Origin: JANYJZ01 sp964523395
Lineage (GTDB): Bacteria; Bacteroidota; Ignavibacteria; UBA10030; SZUA-254
Assembly: GCA_964523395.1 (NCBI GenBank)
Contig: CAZFXS010000012.1
Span: forward strand, 1-64,000
Direction: 5' to 3'
DNA length: 64,000 bases
The position numbers and the translations under genes are program-made. Of this stretch, positions 1 through 9,578 are shown in pieces (the stretch's first letter is position 1; each line of letters opens with the position of its first letter). Under the pieces are notes generated by a model. That model was not told the origin of the DNA and searched no databases. It saw only the letters and a list, made by a program, of their open reading frames with translations.

Positions 1-2272
1 TTTCAGCCTGCAAAGAGCGTGATTCTCCGTTCACATGCTGAACAATCACATGTTCAGACACCGTCATGGTCACCTGCGTGTTCACCGGAATTGAAACAAC
101 AGTATGCAAACGATCACTACTCAATGATGCCAACGATACACCTGTGGAAATGTTTTTGAATATGCTATTACTTTCCAAAACAAGTGTGTCACCCTTCGAT
201 GAGGTCGAATATCGCCCGCGCAAAACTCCAGATTGATAAGGAATAGTAAACTGGACACTCCGGATTGCCGACGGCAGATGCGGATCAATATTCACCATAT
301 TCCGTGTCGCATCCATTGAAATTCCCAAATACGACTGATAAAAATTCCGGATAAATTCAGCAAGACTCCACGCCTGAGAAAATGTCCCCGAAAGCCGCGG
401 CTCATACTCATCCTTCCGCGGTGCAGCATCTAGTAACTCCGATAGTGTTCCAACTGCACCCCGGTAGAGAATCTGTTCTACCATATTTTGAGTTACTGCA
501 AACGCCAAACCAGGCTTATTATATGACACGGCCTTATCAATCCACTTTCCGGCAAGCCACGTCCAGACAATACCGTTATGATACGCGGCATCCTGGACAT
601 AAAAAGGCGAGTAGTGGTGATACGGGTGAAAATTTTCGTCTTCCTGCGATAATGAAGCGATGCCGTAAGGATACACAAGTTTTTCTGTGACGGTCTTAAA
701 GACGCGATTTCTGATTTCATCGCTCTTTGCTGTTCCGTCGAAAAGATCAATTGTCTCAAGCTGATTTGGCCGTAATTGCGTATCTGCCGACCCGTCGATG
801 TCTAAATGGTCAAATACCAGATGCTGAGCGGTGTCAACAAAATGGGAAACAAAATTAGTCTTCAGTTTTGAATTTATACTGCTCCATCTCGCGGCTGATT
901 CTTCATCATCCGCATACGCCGCCCATCTGCTTCCGACTTCAAGTTGTCTGCTCCAGAGCGCCTGGATATCATTCGCACGGTTTCCGCGCGGACTCCATGG
1001 CCCGTTCGGGCCCACGGCATCCATCCATGTTTCCGCATCGGCATGTGTTAAAAAGTAAAGACTGTCCGAATGATGTTGTATTGTTCCTTCAATCGAACGT
1101 TTGATAATCGGATACATTTCGGAAATAATTGTGGTATCACCTGAATATTTCAAATAATCATCAAGGGCAACCACAAACCTCGGCGTACCGTCTGCGGTGT
1201 TATATGACTTCGAAAGTGTTGTCACAAGGTTCGGGATGCGTCCGTATGTAGTGCTATTCGAATCGGCATCCTGCCATTCGGCAAATGACCGGAGAATTTC
1301 TTTTGCATCTGTAAAATTTCCCGTCACAAGTGTCGCGCCAGCCAGAGAAATGAACGTATCCCGTCCCCAGTAGTTATCAAACCACGGAAGACCGGCAAAA
1401 ATTCCTTTCTTCACCTGATTCATAATCAGCGCATCCATGGAAATCTTTGCCCACTGCAATGCTTTGTTGGACGGCTCGTTGTCAGTGCGGATGTACGATC
1501 GGTTAAGCAAACGTTCCATTCTGGTTTTCCGTTTTAGAATGTGCGACACAAACTTTTTTGACAAAGAACCTGTCAGTTTGATTGCCTGTTCCTTTGTATC
1601 GCCAAACGCAAAAATTGCCGTTACACTTCCGTGGCGTACAGTCGTAGCAAGGGATGCCGGGGAAAACACTCTGTTCACAGTTACTGGCTGAGACCGTTGC
1701 GAAAGTTTACCGTTTCTTGTTACAATTGTAACACCCAGCCATACGGGGTAATTTTCAGCATCGGTTCGGGTGAGGTGCTTTTTCTTTGCCAGCAATAAGG
1801 TTTTTTGTTGAAAATCTTTATCATACTCTTCAATTGACAGCGCATCCGAGAATGTTGGCCGTACTTCCACAATTTTTGCCGAATCGCATTTTACTTCAAC
1901 CGTCAACGCATCAATCGAATCCAGGAATGTGACGGTCTCGGTTATTCCGCCGTTGTATTCTCGCACCATCTGGTGCGGATACACAAGCGTACGCAAGGCA
2001 TCCTGTTTGTTTATTTCCCTTCCGTCAATTCGAATCCGGTAATCTTCCATCATTTCCACTGACATTATCCGCCAACCCTGCCAGCCTGTCCGGTGACTGC
2101 CATTCGTTTCAGTATAATAGACTCCCGCTTCCTTATTTGTAAAAGCAATTTCTCTTGAGCGGCCAAACGAAGTTTCGACGACCAATTCATCCATGGTAAT
2201 TGGCCTGAACGGCGACAGGCTTTGGGAGAGTGCGATTGAAGACCAAAGAGAGAAAAAGAATAACTTTTTCAT
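1..2272 (-). CDS. Secreted amylo-alpha-1,6-glucosidase-like glycoside hydrolase (partial)
   Basis: The reading frame is open from ATG at 2272 (minus) to the window edge, so about 757 codons are visible and the C-terminus is missing. The start MKKLFFFSLWSSIALSQS is a signal peptide, so the protein is exported. Around residues 290-320 it reads GLPWFDNYWGRDTFISLAG, the hallmark of the (alpha/alpha)6-barrel of glycogen-debranching/amylo-alpha-1,6-glucosidase proteins (GDE C-terminal family, GH133-like). Further barrel segments follow, such as ETWMDAVGPNGPWSPRG and a YHNGIVWTWLAG stretch. The family hydrolyses alpha-1,6 branch points; an exported copy would act on external or periplasmic glucans. 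The N-terminal about 270 residues look like the family's beta-sandwich. Family is confident, exact substrate is not. No clear promoter was found in the 128 bases upstream. Confidence 0.8.
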   Translation of the reverse strand, partial: MKKLFFFSLWSSIALSQSLSPFRPITMDELVVETSFGRSREIAFTNKEAGVYYTETNGSHRTGWQGWRIMSVEMMEDYRIRIDGREINKQDALRTLVYPHQMVREYNGGITETVTFLDSIDALTVEVKCDSAKIVEVRPTFSDALSIEEYDKDFQQKTLLLAKKKHLTRTDAENYPVWLGVTIVTRNGKLSQRSQPVTVNRVFSPASLATTVRHGSVTAIFAFGDTKEQAIKLTGSLSKKFVSHILKRKTRMERLLNRSYIRTDNEPSNKALQWAKISMDALIMNQVKKGIFAGLPWFDNYWGRDTFISLAGATLVTGNFTDAKEILRSFAEWQDADSNSTTYGRIPNLVTTLSKSYNTADGTPRFVVALDDYLKYSGDTTIISEMYPIIKRSIEGTIQHHSDSLYFLTHADAETWMDAVGPNGPWSPRGNRANDIQALWSRQLEVGSRWAAYADDEESAARWSSINSKLKTNFVSHFVDTAQHLVFDHLDIDGSADTQLRPNQLETIDLFDGTAKSDEIRNRVFKTVTEKLVYPYGIASLSQEDENFHPYHHYSPFYVQDAAYHNGIVWTWLAGKWIDKAVSYNKPGLAFAVTQNMVEQILYRGAVGTLSELLDAAPRKDEYEPRLSGTFSQAWSLAEFIRNFYQSYLGISMDATRNMVNIDPHLPSAIRSVQFTIPYQSGVLRGRYSTSSKGDTLVLESNSIFKNISTGVSLASLSSDRLHTVVSIPVNTQVTMTVSEHVIVQHVNGESRSLQAE

Positions 2273-2340
2273 GTGTGATTGAAATAGATGCAGTTGATGA
2301 TCTCGCGACTTGAATGTAGGAAAGATTTTTGAAAGAGGAA

Positions 2341-2377
2341 AATCAAAACGGGTGCAGACAGTACGCAGTCCGCACCC
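2341..2377 (-). terminator. Terminator of the BNR-propeller gene
   Basis: Stem GGGTGC/GCACCC (2350-2355 with 2372-2377), extended by GAC/GTC after one mismatch. On the minus strand it is followed by GTTTTGATTTTCC. It lies 24 bases after the stop codon at 2401. Confidence 0.7.
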
Positions 2378-2400
2378 ATATAATTAATATTGAAGAGAGC

Positions 2401-5400
2401 CTATTGAATCAAAAGCATTTTCTTTGATTCAGTAAAACGACCGGCAGTGATTTGATAAATATAGACCCCCGAAGGCAAGCCGCCACCGGCTGATTTCGCA
2501 TCAAACCTGACTGATTTAAACCCTGCTTCCTGCATTTCATCAACCAATGTTGCAACAAGCTGACCGGCCGTATTATACACTTTTAATGATACATACGCTT
2601 GTTCCGGCATCTGATAATTAATCATTGTTGACGGATTAAAGGGATTTGGGTAGTTCTGACTGAGCTGATATGTTTCAGGTTTCAAGTGTTGGGTTTCAGG
2701 TCCGTCTAACGACGGAGGTGCCGGGGGAAGTTCTTCAGTTGGAATCACTCTGATTCTGCCTGCGACCGGAAGATTACCGGCAGATGAAAGAATGAGTTCC
2801 CCGTCTCCGCTTACTTTCACCCAATACCCTTTACCGGGTTCAATTGTATCTTCCGGAGAGTAGGTGCCGTCATAACCAAAAAACTGAGTGGTAATAATTC
2901 CGCCCGGATCACTGCTGATACTGCTGACCGGTACCGGCGCGCTTATCGAGCCAATCAGGTTCCATCCCATATTGACATCAAACGTATCGGTTGAGATAGC
3001 ATCTCCGGGTATATTGACCGTCTGACTGCCACTGAACTTCAACCAGTAACCGGGGGTATTCATAAGCGTGGGTGAAGAGACATAATTTCCCTGATACGCG
3101 TACGCATCTGTAACCGCCGTCGGGAAGATTGAGTTCTTAGAATAGTCTATCACTAGCAAGGGAACAGAAACAAGATTCCACCGGTCATGAATGGAGACAT
3201 TCAACGATGACTGAGGAGGAGTGGTCAAATCAAACGTAAATACCGAACGGCCATGAGTAAACGCAGCAAGTTTTCTCGCACCCCAATGCATCGCGAGGTC
3301 ATGAACAGAAACCTCAGGCAATGCGGTACCGAGAATATTCCATGTCGCCCCCAGATTAGCAGAGTACATAACATTCAGATCCGTGGCGATAAACAGATGC
3401 GATGTATTGACCGAGTCAACCACGATATCATTAACCGGAATGTCCGGCAGAGTTGCCCCGATATTTGTCCATGTCGTTCCGTAATTTGTCGTCCGGTACA
3501 CATGTCCGCCGTAATCATTTTGGATGAAGCCGGACAGTGTCACATAAGCGATGTTTGGTGATAACGGATCAACAGTAACACTTGTTACCCAGCGCAACGG
3601 CAATGTCGCAGCAATATCGTTCCAGTTCGTTCCGCCATCGGTTGTTACCCACACGCGGCCGTCGTCAGTCCCGACATAAACGACCATGGAATCAGTCCGT
3701 GAAACATCTATTGCCGAAATCGTTCCCACCCTTCCGCCATTGCCATACGTAAGATCGCCGCTGATGGCAGTCCACGACTGCATGTTGTTATGCGTAACGT
3801 ACATCCGGTGGGTACCGGTGTATAATGTTTTCGGGCGCTGCATATCCATGGCGATGGGTGTTCTCCAGTTTTTCCGGTCAGAGCCGTTGATACCGGTCGT
3901 CCCGGTAAAGAATGTGAAACCACCGTCGGTAGAATAACCCAATCCGCCATTTTGATATTCGGCATATACATAATTAAGATCTGTGGGATCCACCAGGCAA
4001 AAGAATCCATCGCAACAGAACATGTAATTCCATGAAGAAGGAGTGCTTGTAAATGTCCTCATGGAATTATTATCCTGCGTCCCTCCAAGCAGATACAACG
4101 GATCCTGCTGAGCAATCCATCCCGCATAAAATTGTGTGATGGGAAGGTTATACGATTTCGTCCACAACGCACCACCATTGGTTGAAACGAATATCCCACC
4201 GTCGTTACCAAAAATAATGATATTTGGATCTGAAGGCGCGTACACTATGGCATGATGATCAACATGATAATCGCCAAAAATAGAAGCGGGTGAGAAAAAT
4301 GTGCCGCCTGTTGTAGACTGATACATCGTTGTCATACCAGCCCAGACAAAATCCGGGTCCGTCGGATGAACTGTGATAACATTGTTATACCAGACCTGTC
4401 CTTCTCCCGAGGAACTGCCGTCATAGGTTTGCGTCCAGCTGTCTCCTCCATCGACACTTTTATAGACACCGCCCCATCCGACACCCGATTCCGTAAGCGC
4501 GTACATTGTAAAAGGTGAAGAAGGGGCATACGTGACTGAAATTCTGCCGAGGTTATTATCATTATTTGGGAAACCGTTAGTCACCGGTGTCCAGGAACTG
4601 CCCCCATTCGTTGAAAGATAGAGGCCGCTCGTCGGCCCGGTAAGAATAGAGAATTGCGGAGTGCGGTAGCGTGTCCACATCGCGGCAAAGATTCTGTTCG
4701 TGTCCTGCGGGTCCATCACTAAATCAATAGCTCCTGTCGAATCATTCAGGTAGAGTACTTTCGTCCATGAATTGCCGCGGTCAGAAGACCTGTACACGCC
4801 GCGATCAATTGTCTTTGCTCTGTATAATCCGATTCCCGCAACAAAAATCTCGTTTGGATTGCCGGGATTCAAAACTATTTTTCCTGTATAAGCTATTTCG
4901 CTTAACCCCAGATTTGTCCACGTGGCGCCAGCATCTGTAGAACGGTACACTCCGTTGCCGGGGTACGTCGCAACACCGGCAGGTAAATTTTCACCCGTTC
5001 CCACATAAATAACACTGGGATTATTCGGTTCAAACGCCAGTGCACCGATGGAAAAACTTTCATTAAACACATTCGCCCATGTTCCTCCCATATCGGTGCT
5101 CTTCCACACCCCGCCTGATGCAGCTCCGGCATAAATAGTGCTCGCATCGGTAGGATGCACAAGAACACAGGAAATTCTGCCGCCAATATTGGAAGGGCCA
5201 ACCAGTTCCCAGTCACTTGCTGAAAATTGAGTGCGTTCCGTTTTCTTGCCGGTGTACCGTTGACGCATTGCCGTGCGCATTTTCATATGCGCCCGCTGGG
5301 GAATATCGTTGAAGGGATAACTGCGTTGCGTCATGAACCAGTCTTTATCAATCTCGGCAGCCGCGGCCTTTTGCTGACCGGCAATGCTCAGTAAATCTTT

Positions 5401-5508
5401 CTGTCTCTGAGCAGATGTCAGTTCTGAACTGTTAACGGAGTGGTCAATAATGGAAGCAGATATCGCAACGAACAATGCAATCGCAACAATTGCTTGAGTT
5501 TTTTTCAT
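2401..5508 (-). CDS. Secreted BNR/sortilin-like beta-propeller protein with type IX sorting domain
   Basis: 1035 residues. An N-terminal signal peptide (MKKTQAIVAIALFVAISA) is followed by roughly residues 95-740 of repeated BNR/Asp-box units such as STDAGATW, SSDRGNSW, STNGGSSW, TTDGGTNW and TTNYGTTW. These are typical of WD40/YVTN/BNR-like exo-alpha-sialidase or VPS10-type propellers; two consecutive propellers are likely. About residues 750-930 form another beta domain. The last 85 residues carry QNYPNPFNPST and end in KKMLLIQ, the FlgD-like type A sorting domain of type IX secretion, so the protein should cross the outer membrane and be surface-attached or released. No catalytic residues could be assigned; binding or structural roles are as likely as hydrolysis. 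It has its own promoter (5557-5585) and terminator (2341-2377), so it is monocistronic. Confidence 0.85.
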   Translation of the reverse strand: MKKTQAIVAIALFVAISASIIDHSVNSSELTSAQRQKDLLSIAGQQKAAAAEIDKDWFMTQRSYPFNDIPQRAHMKMRTAMRQRYTGKKTERTQFSASDWELVGPSNIGGRISCVLVHPTDASTIYAGAASGGVWKSTDMGGTWANVFNESFSIGALAFEPNNPSVIYVGTGENLPAGVATYPGNGVYRSTDAGATWTNLGLSEIAYTGKIVLNPGNPNEIFVAGIGLYRAKTIDRGVYRSSDRGNSWTKVLYLNDSTGAIDLVMDPQDTNRIFAAMWTRYRTPQFSILTGPTSGLYLSTNGGSSWTPVTNGFPNNDNNLGRISVTYAPSSPFTMYALTESGVGWGGVYKSVDGGDSWTQTYDGSSSGEGQVWYNNVITVHPTDPDFVWAGMTTMYQSTTGGTFFSPASIFGDYHVDHHAIVYAPSDPNIIIFGNDGGIFVSTNGGALWTKSYNLPITQFYAGWIAQQDPLYLLGGTQDNNSMRTFTSTPSSWNYMFCCDGFFCLVDPTDLNYVYAEYQNGGLGYSTDGGFTFFTGTTGINGSDRKNWRTPIAMDMQRPKTLYTGTHRMYVTHNNMQSWTAISGDLTYGNGGRVGTISAIDVSRTDSMVVYVGTDDGRVWVTTDGGTNWNDIAATLPLRWVTSVTVDPLSPNIAYVTLSGFIQNDYGGHVYRTTNYGTTWTNIGATLPDIPVNDIVVDSVNTSHLFIATDLNVMYSANLGATWNILGTALPEVSVHDLAMHWGARKLAAFTHGRSVFTFDLTTPPQSSLNVSIHDRWNLVSVPLLVIDYSKNSIFPTAVTDAYAYQGNYVSSPTLMNTPGYWLKFSGSQTVNIPGDAISTDTFDVNMGWNLIGSISAPVPVSSISSDPGGIITTQFFGYDGTYSPEDTIEPGKGYWVKVSGDGELILSSAGNLPVAGRIRVIPTEELPPAPPSLDGPETQHLKPETYQLSQNYPNPFNPSTMINYQMPEQAYVSLKVYNTAGQLVATLVDEMQEAGFKSVRFDAKSAGGGLPSGVYIYQITAGRFTESKKMLLIQ

Positions 5509-5556
5509 GATGCCCCTTTACGTGGATTGGCAAATTCTGTTCAGGATCTGGTTTGA

Positions 5557-5585
5557 TAGATAGGAATTTTTGAGATGAAAAACAA
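5557..5585 (-). promoter_or_regulatory. Sigma70-like promoter for the BNR-propeller gene
   Basis: On the minus strand TTGTTT, 17 bases, then TATCTA, about 50 bases upstream of the start at 5508. It follows the pattern seen before many genes in this window. Assigned by eye. Confidence 0.5.
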
Positions 5586-5593
5586 CGAAGGTA

Positions 5594-6625
5594 CTACTTC
5601 AAAACTGAATTGTAAACATCCAGTGTTTTCTCCGCCACACGCTGCCACAGATACTGTTCCATGATATGCGTTCGTAACGCGGAATTTTTTGGTTTATTCA
5701 ATGCAGTTACAATACCATGATGTATTAACTCCCAGGAAGTAGGCTCAACATATTCAGCGTAGTCGCCAAAATATTCTTCCGTGCCCCCGTGTTTGGTAAT
5801 AACGATTTTCGCTCCGGCAAGCGCTGCTTCCAGCGCAGCAATGCCTGGAGTTTCAAACAAGGAAGGAAGCACAAATACATCGCACGCGGCATACGCCGAA
5901 GCCAACATTTCCGAATCATTCGGCAGTGAATCAATCATGATCAGCCGTTGGTTTTTCTTCGCTTCCGTTACACAGGCCCGGCCGTATTCGTTGTCTTCAA
6001 TCCGTCCGATAATAACGGAAGGAACATTAATGTTCTCCAGCGCCTGAATAAGGCGCAAGACATTTTTTCTTCCGGGACCGATATGCCCGACATTCAATAC
6101 AAAGTTTTCCACGCCGTATGTCTTTTTGAAAAGATCCGGCGTTGCTTTCAAGAATCGCGCATCGACACCGTTGGGAATTACCGTTATACGTTCCCTTCGT
6201 ACTCCGAGACCCGAAGAGATCAGCCGGGCCTCTCCGGCCGTGTTAGGCAATACGGCTTTCGACCAGCGGCAGATATCGGCTACGATGCCATAGTCAGTCC
6301 ATGTGCCAAGCGCGATGTTTTTGACAAGCCCGTCAACGAAACTCACGGAACGTATATACGCCGGTGAGTGCCTGCTGAAAAATATCGGTGAAACTACCAT
6401 CGGAATACCCAGTTTGTGAATTTCGCGCGCAAGGTGAAACGTTCCGATATTTGCGCCGAAGAGATGAATCAGATCGACATCTTCTTTCTTAAATTCCTGC
6501 CACGATTCGAACAATGTTACGTTCACCCCGAGATTTTCAAGCCCCTTTTTGGTTTGAAAAATCTGCGTGCGCGGGCCGCCTTTCAGCAGCATTGCAGATT
6601 GATATGATGCTATGCAAACATTCAT
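5594..6625 (-). CDS. GT4-family glycosyltransferase
   Basis: 343 residues with the GT-B fold of glycosyltransferase family 4. The N-terminal acceptor domain starts MNVCIASYQSAM and contains a GGPRTQ loop. The C-terminal donor domain has VLNVGHIGPGRKN and, near residues 240-260, LFETPGIAALEAALAG with the E-x7-E nucleotide-sugar signature. It should be cytoplasmic or peripheral on the inner membrane and transfer a sugar from a nucleotide donor onto a growing glycan. The ATG overlaps the stop of the upstream deacetylase gene as ATGA, so translational coupling is likely. It is the last gene of a five-gene glycan operon. Donor and acceptor cannot be deduced. Confidence 0.85.
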   Translation of the reverse strand: MNVCIASYQSAMLLKGGPRTQIFQTKKGLENLGVNVTLFESWQEFKKEDVDLIHLFGANIGTFHLAREIHKLGIPMVVSPIFFSRHSPAYIRSVSFVDGLVKNIALGTWTDYGIVADICRWSKAVLPNTAGEARLISSGLGVRRERITVIPNGVDARFLKATPDLFKKTYGVENFVLNVGHIGPGRKNVLRLIQALENINVPSVIIGRIEDNEYGRACVTEAKKNQRLIMIDSLPNDSEMLASAYAACDVFVLPSLFETPGIAALEAALAGAKIVITKHGGTEEYFGDYAEYVEPTSWELIHHGIVTALNKPKNSALRTHIMEQYLWQRVAEKTLDVYNSVLK

Positions 6626-8187
6626 ACTGTTCGTGTCAGTAATGAGTGAACATAATTTTCAATCCGGTTGACGGGAATCCACGGATTAAACTTTCTGATG
6701 CGCCGAATATCCGGGGGAAGAGTCGCCGACGGTTTTTTCTTCCACACAACAGTATCAAGATTAATAACCGATTGCGGGCTCACAATTGATTCTGTGTTGC
6801 TATCCCTGCTGATGCGCAGAGCAATGTTATCGGCAGGCATTCTATCTTTAATATAGATATTCCCCTCTTTAAGAACAGCGGAAAACCGTACTGCCGCTCT
6901 GATTTTCCACCACCGTGCAAATTCCGCCATTGTCATATTCTGCAGTTGATGCTGATGCACTACTTGAAAAAGATGCTCAAGCACTTCATGGTGATGATTT
7001 TTCGGATGATGATAAAAAAATAATGGTTCACACCGATCGATTTTGTCGCGAACTGCATTATCGAAGTAAGCGATCATCTCACTTTGTGAAAAACCCTGCC
7101 TGCGTAAACTCCCTATACTGATTGGATGGATGGGAATTTGTAACGCGGGTTCAAATGTCTCTTCAACAACCGGATAGCCGGGAAAATTGTCATAATCATA
7201 TGAAAATTCAGAGGAATATTCAAAACCAAGCTTACTCACAGCGCGCGAAAGATTCCGGTTCCATTTCCCGAACGGAGCCGCGAACCCCGCCGGTTGGATA
7301 CCTGCCTCAGTGAGTCGCTGTTTTGCCTTATCAATATTTTCAAAATTCTTTTCGTAATCATCAAAGGTCGTATGTTCATAACAGTGGACCCCGATTTCCT
7401 GTCCTTCTGTTTGTATTTTTTTAAAGAAAGAAAGAATATGTTCCTGGGATTTCACATCGACAAACCATGTTGCCTGGATTTGATGTTTTTGTAAAAGCCC
7501 GTACAGTGATTCAAGATCATCGAGATTGGCGTAGTCGGTATCTATGCGGAATGAAAAGAGATTGGCGTTTGATTTGGGATAATACCATGAGTGCAGGAAA
7601 GGAAGTCCGCGCTGGTGATGCAAGATTTCCAACGCCCGCGTTATAATATTTCTGATCCCTGACCGTGCAATCAATGAAACGGTTTCAAACGGAAGTCTTG
7701 AACGGTTCGCATAAAATGATTTGGCCATCGTCCGTTCATCCGAAAGGACTGCGCTGAGGTCAAACGGCAAAGCGAGAACATACCCATTGCCGTTTTTGCC
7801 GGAAAGAGCTGACGGTACGCCCTCATTAGTGTACAGGATAGTTGCACCGTCCGGCACATGGCATTCCATACAGAGATCGACAAATCCTATTCCATTGAAA
7901 ATCGAATCCTGCGGATTTTCCCTCAGCCAACGGATAAATTTTTTTGTGCCTTGTTTTCCGGTGAGCATGGAGTATGTTCTCCCTGAACAGAGCACACCTC
8001 CGCCCTCCTGCAGATATTTTCGCAACACAGCAACAGATGAAGGTTCAGAAACATCTTCTGCAATAATCACGCTATAACTTTCGGGAGAAACCTGACCGGA
8101 GGCAAATTCAAACGGAACACCAATCTGACGAAGCAACAGTTCCACTCCGTTTGTCCGGTTTCCGAAAATCCCGACGCAGAATCTCAC
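6622..8187 (-). CDS. Polysaccharide deacetylase (NodB-like) domain protein
   Basis: 521 residues. About residues 1-190 resemble a class-I glutamine amidotransferase-like or beta-galactosidase trimerisation-like alpha/beta domain of unknown role (MRFCVGIFGNRTNGVELLL). Residues about 200-420 form a NodB-type carbohydrate esterase 4 domain: SFRIDTDYANLDD supplies the acidic motif and GVHCYEHTTFDDY the H-x3-H zinc motif, with AAPFGKWN further on. This architecture is common in exopolysaccharide clusters, where it may remove acetyl groups from glycan sugars. No signal peptide is visible, so it may work on lipid-linked intermediates inside the cell. The start is GTG in a GTGA overlap with the flippase stop, and the stop overlaps the next glycosyltransferase start. 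Confidence 0.8.
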   Translation of the reverse strand: MRFCVGIFGNRTNGVELLLRQIGVPFEFASGQVSPESYSVIIAEDVSEPSSVAVLRKYLQEGGGVLCSGRTYSMLTGKQGTKKFIRWLRENPQDSIFNGIGFVDLCMECHVPDGATILYTNEGVPSALSGKNGNGYVLALPFDLSAVLSDERTMAKSFYANRSRLPFETVSLIARSGIRNIITRALEILHHQRGLPFLHSWYYPKSNANLFSFRIDTDYANLDDLESLYGLLQKHQIQATWFVDVKSQEHILSFFKKIQTEGQEIGVHCYEHTTFDDYEKNFENIDKAKQRLTEAGIQPAGFAAPFGKWNRNLSRAVSKLGFEYSSEFSYDYDNFPGYPVVEETFEPALQIPIHPISIGSLRRQGFSQSEMIAYFDNAVRDKIDRCEPLFFYHHPKNHHHEVLEHLFQVVHQHQLQNMTMAEFARWWKIRAAVRFSAVLKEGNIYIKDRMPADNIALRISRDSNTESIVSPQSVINLDTVVWKKKPSATLPPDIRRIRKFNPWIPVNRIENYVHSLLTRTV

Positions 8188-9578
8188 GCTGTATTCTCCC
8201 GGAAAATTGAGAAATCTGCAATGCTGATGCCCTTTGTTGCGAACAGAACCGCGCTGTACACAACACCTCCTATCAATATCATTGACACCGGATGCACCGG
8301 CGGAAGGAGGAACAGAACAATAGTCATAACAATCGTTGAAAGAATAACAAGCCAGGTAGTCTTATCGATGATAAAACTGATATATTGTTTTGAATACTGT
8401 CTCATCAACAGAACTGTTACCGCTTCAGAAATAACCACCCCCATCGCGGAACCTGCTGCACCATACAGTTTTGTGGAAAGAATAACACAGACTCCGTATA
8501 TGATTGCACTCATCGACATCACTTTTACGAAACTTTTTTCGCCGCCTGCCGCGATAATGCCCGATGTATACACTGTGTGAATCATTGTCATCATTACGAA
8601 CCAGATAAGTATTGTAAACACGTCGCTTGATGCCGCATAGTCGGCGCCGAAAATAATAATGACAAGACGTTTTGAAACAAATGCGGCTCCGACACATATC
8701 GGGAGTGCAATGCGCAGAACCCACTTGAATGCAGTACTCAATGTCCTCGACAGTTTTTCGGGCGTGACAGCAAATGAGCGTGACGATGCGGGAAAGAGGA
8801 CTGACGAGAGAACACGATCGAACATCAGAATAAAAAACACAAGTTTGCTTGCGGCACTGTACATTCCCACTTCAATATTGCTCAGCATAATGCCAAGAAC
8901 AATCGGCGGAAGGTTTACGGTAATGTGGGCAAGGATGGTTCCGACACCCAGGGGGAATACCTGTTTCATCATCGGAATGCCGCCCGCAAACGAAACATGG
9001 ATATCCATACCCGAAGAACGACGGTATGCATAGAGCGTTACCAATGATGAGACGCAATCCCCTGCTACTGCCGCAATCGCGACCCACAATACATCTTCAG
9101 GAGAATGAACCAGCACGAGAAGCAAGCCGAGATACACCACTGCTGCAACGAGGCGCGAGATGCTGTTAATATGCATCTCTTCCTTTCCCTGAAAATACCA
9201 GTCGAGGAGAAACGCGAACGCAAACAGTGACAAACAAAACAGTACAATAATTTCTGCCGATTGTTTATCACTGATACCAAGCCACACCACAATCGCGATA
9301 ATGACAAATGAAATAGCAGACATAACAATCCTGACACCAAGAATCGGCGGTACAATGCCTGCCCCTTCACCGCGCGCAATAGCGCGGGTTCCAAACGCGT
9401 TTGTTCCGCTCAAACCGACAACCATTCCGTACGACAGCACCGCAAAACCGATATTAATCAACCCAAATTCAGAAGGGCCGATATTGCGCGCGAGATATGT
9501 CACAGCAAGAAATCCCAGCAATCTTCTTCCGACATCACCGAACACGATTGAAACGACATTTTTCGAAAGCCGCTTCAC
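8184..9578 (-). CDS. Polysaccharide flippase (Wzx/MATE-like oligosaccharide transporter)
   Basis: 464 residues, nearly all hydrophobic, with 12-14 predicted membrane helices. The N-terminus LSKNVVSIVFGDVGRRLLGF and the YLARNIGPSEFGLINIGFA stretch are characteristic of the MVF/Wzx oligosaccharide flippase family. It should translocate an undecaprenyl-linked oligosaccharide across the inner membrane. It sits in the middle of the glycan operon between a glycosyltransferase and the deacetylase-like gene, with GTGA start/stop overlaps on both sides. No polymerase (Wzy) or priming transferase is seen in the window, so the glycan pathway is only partly encoded here. Confidence 0.85.
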   Translation of the reverse strand: MKRLSKNVVSIVFGDVGRRLLGFLAVTYLARNIGPSEFGLINIGFAVLSYGMVVGLSGTNAFGTRAIARGEGAGIVPPILGVRIVMSAISFVIIAIVVWLGISDKQSAEIIVLFCLSLFAFAFLLDWYFQGKEEMHINSISRLVAAVVYLGLLLVLVHSPEDVLWVAIAAVAGDCVSSLVTLYAYRRSSGMDIHVSFAGGIPMMKQVFPLGVGTILAHITVNLPPIVLGIMLSNIEVGMYSAASKLVFFILMFDRVLSSVLFPASSRSFAVTPEKLSRTLSTAFKWVLRIALPICVGAAFVSKRLVIIIFGADYAASSDVFTILIWFVMMTMIHTVYTSGIIAAGGEKSFVKVMSMSAIIYGVCVILSTKLYGAAGSAMGVVISEAVTVLLMRQYSKQYISFIIDKTTWLVILSTIVMTIVLFLLPPVHPVSMILIGGVVYSAVLFATKGISIADFSIFRENTA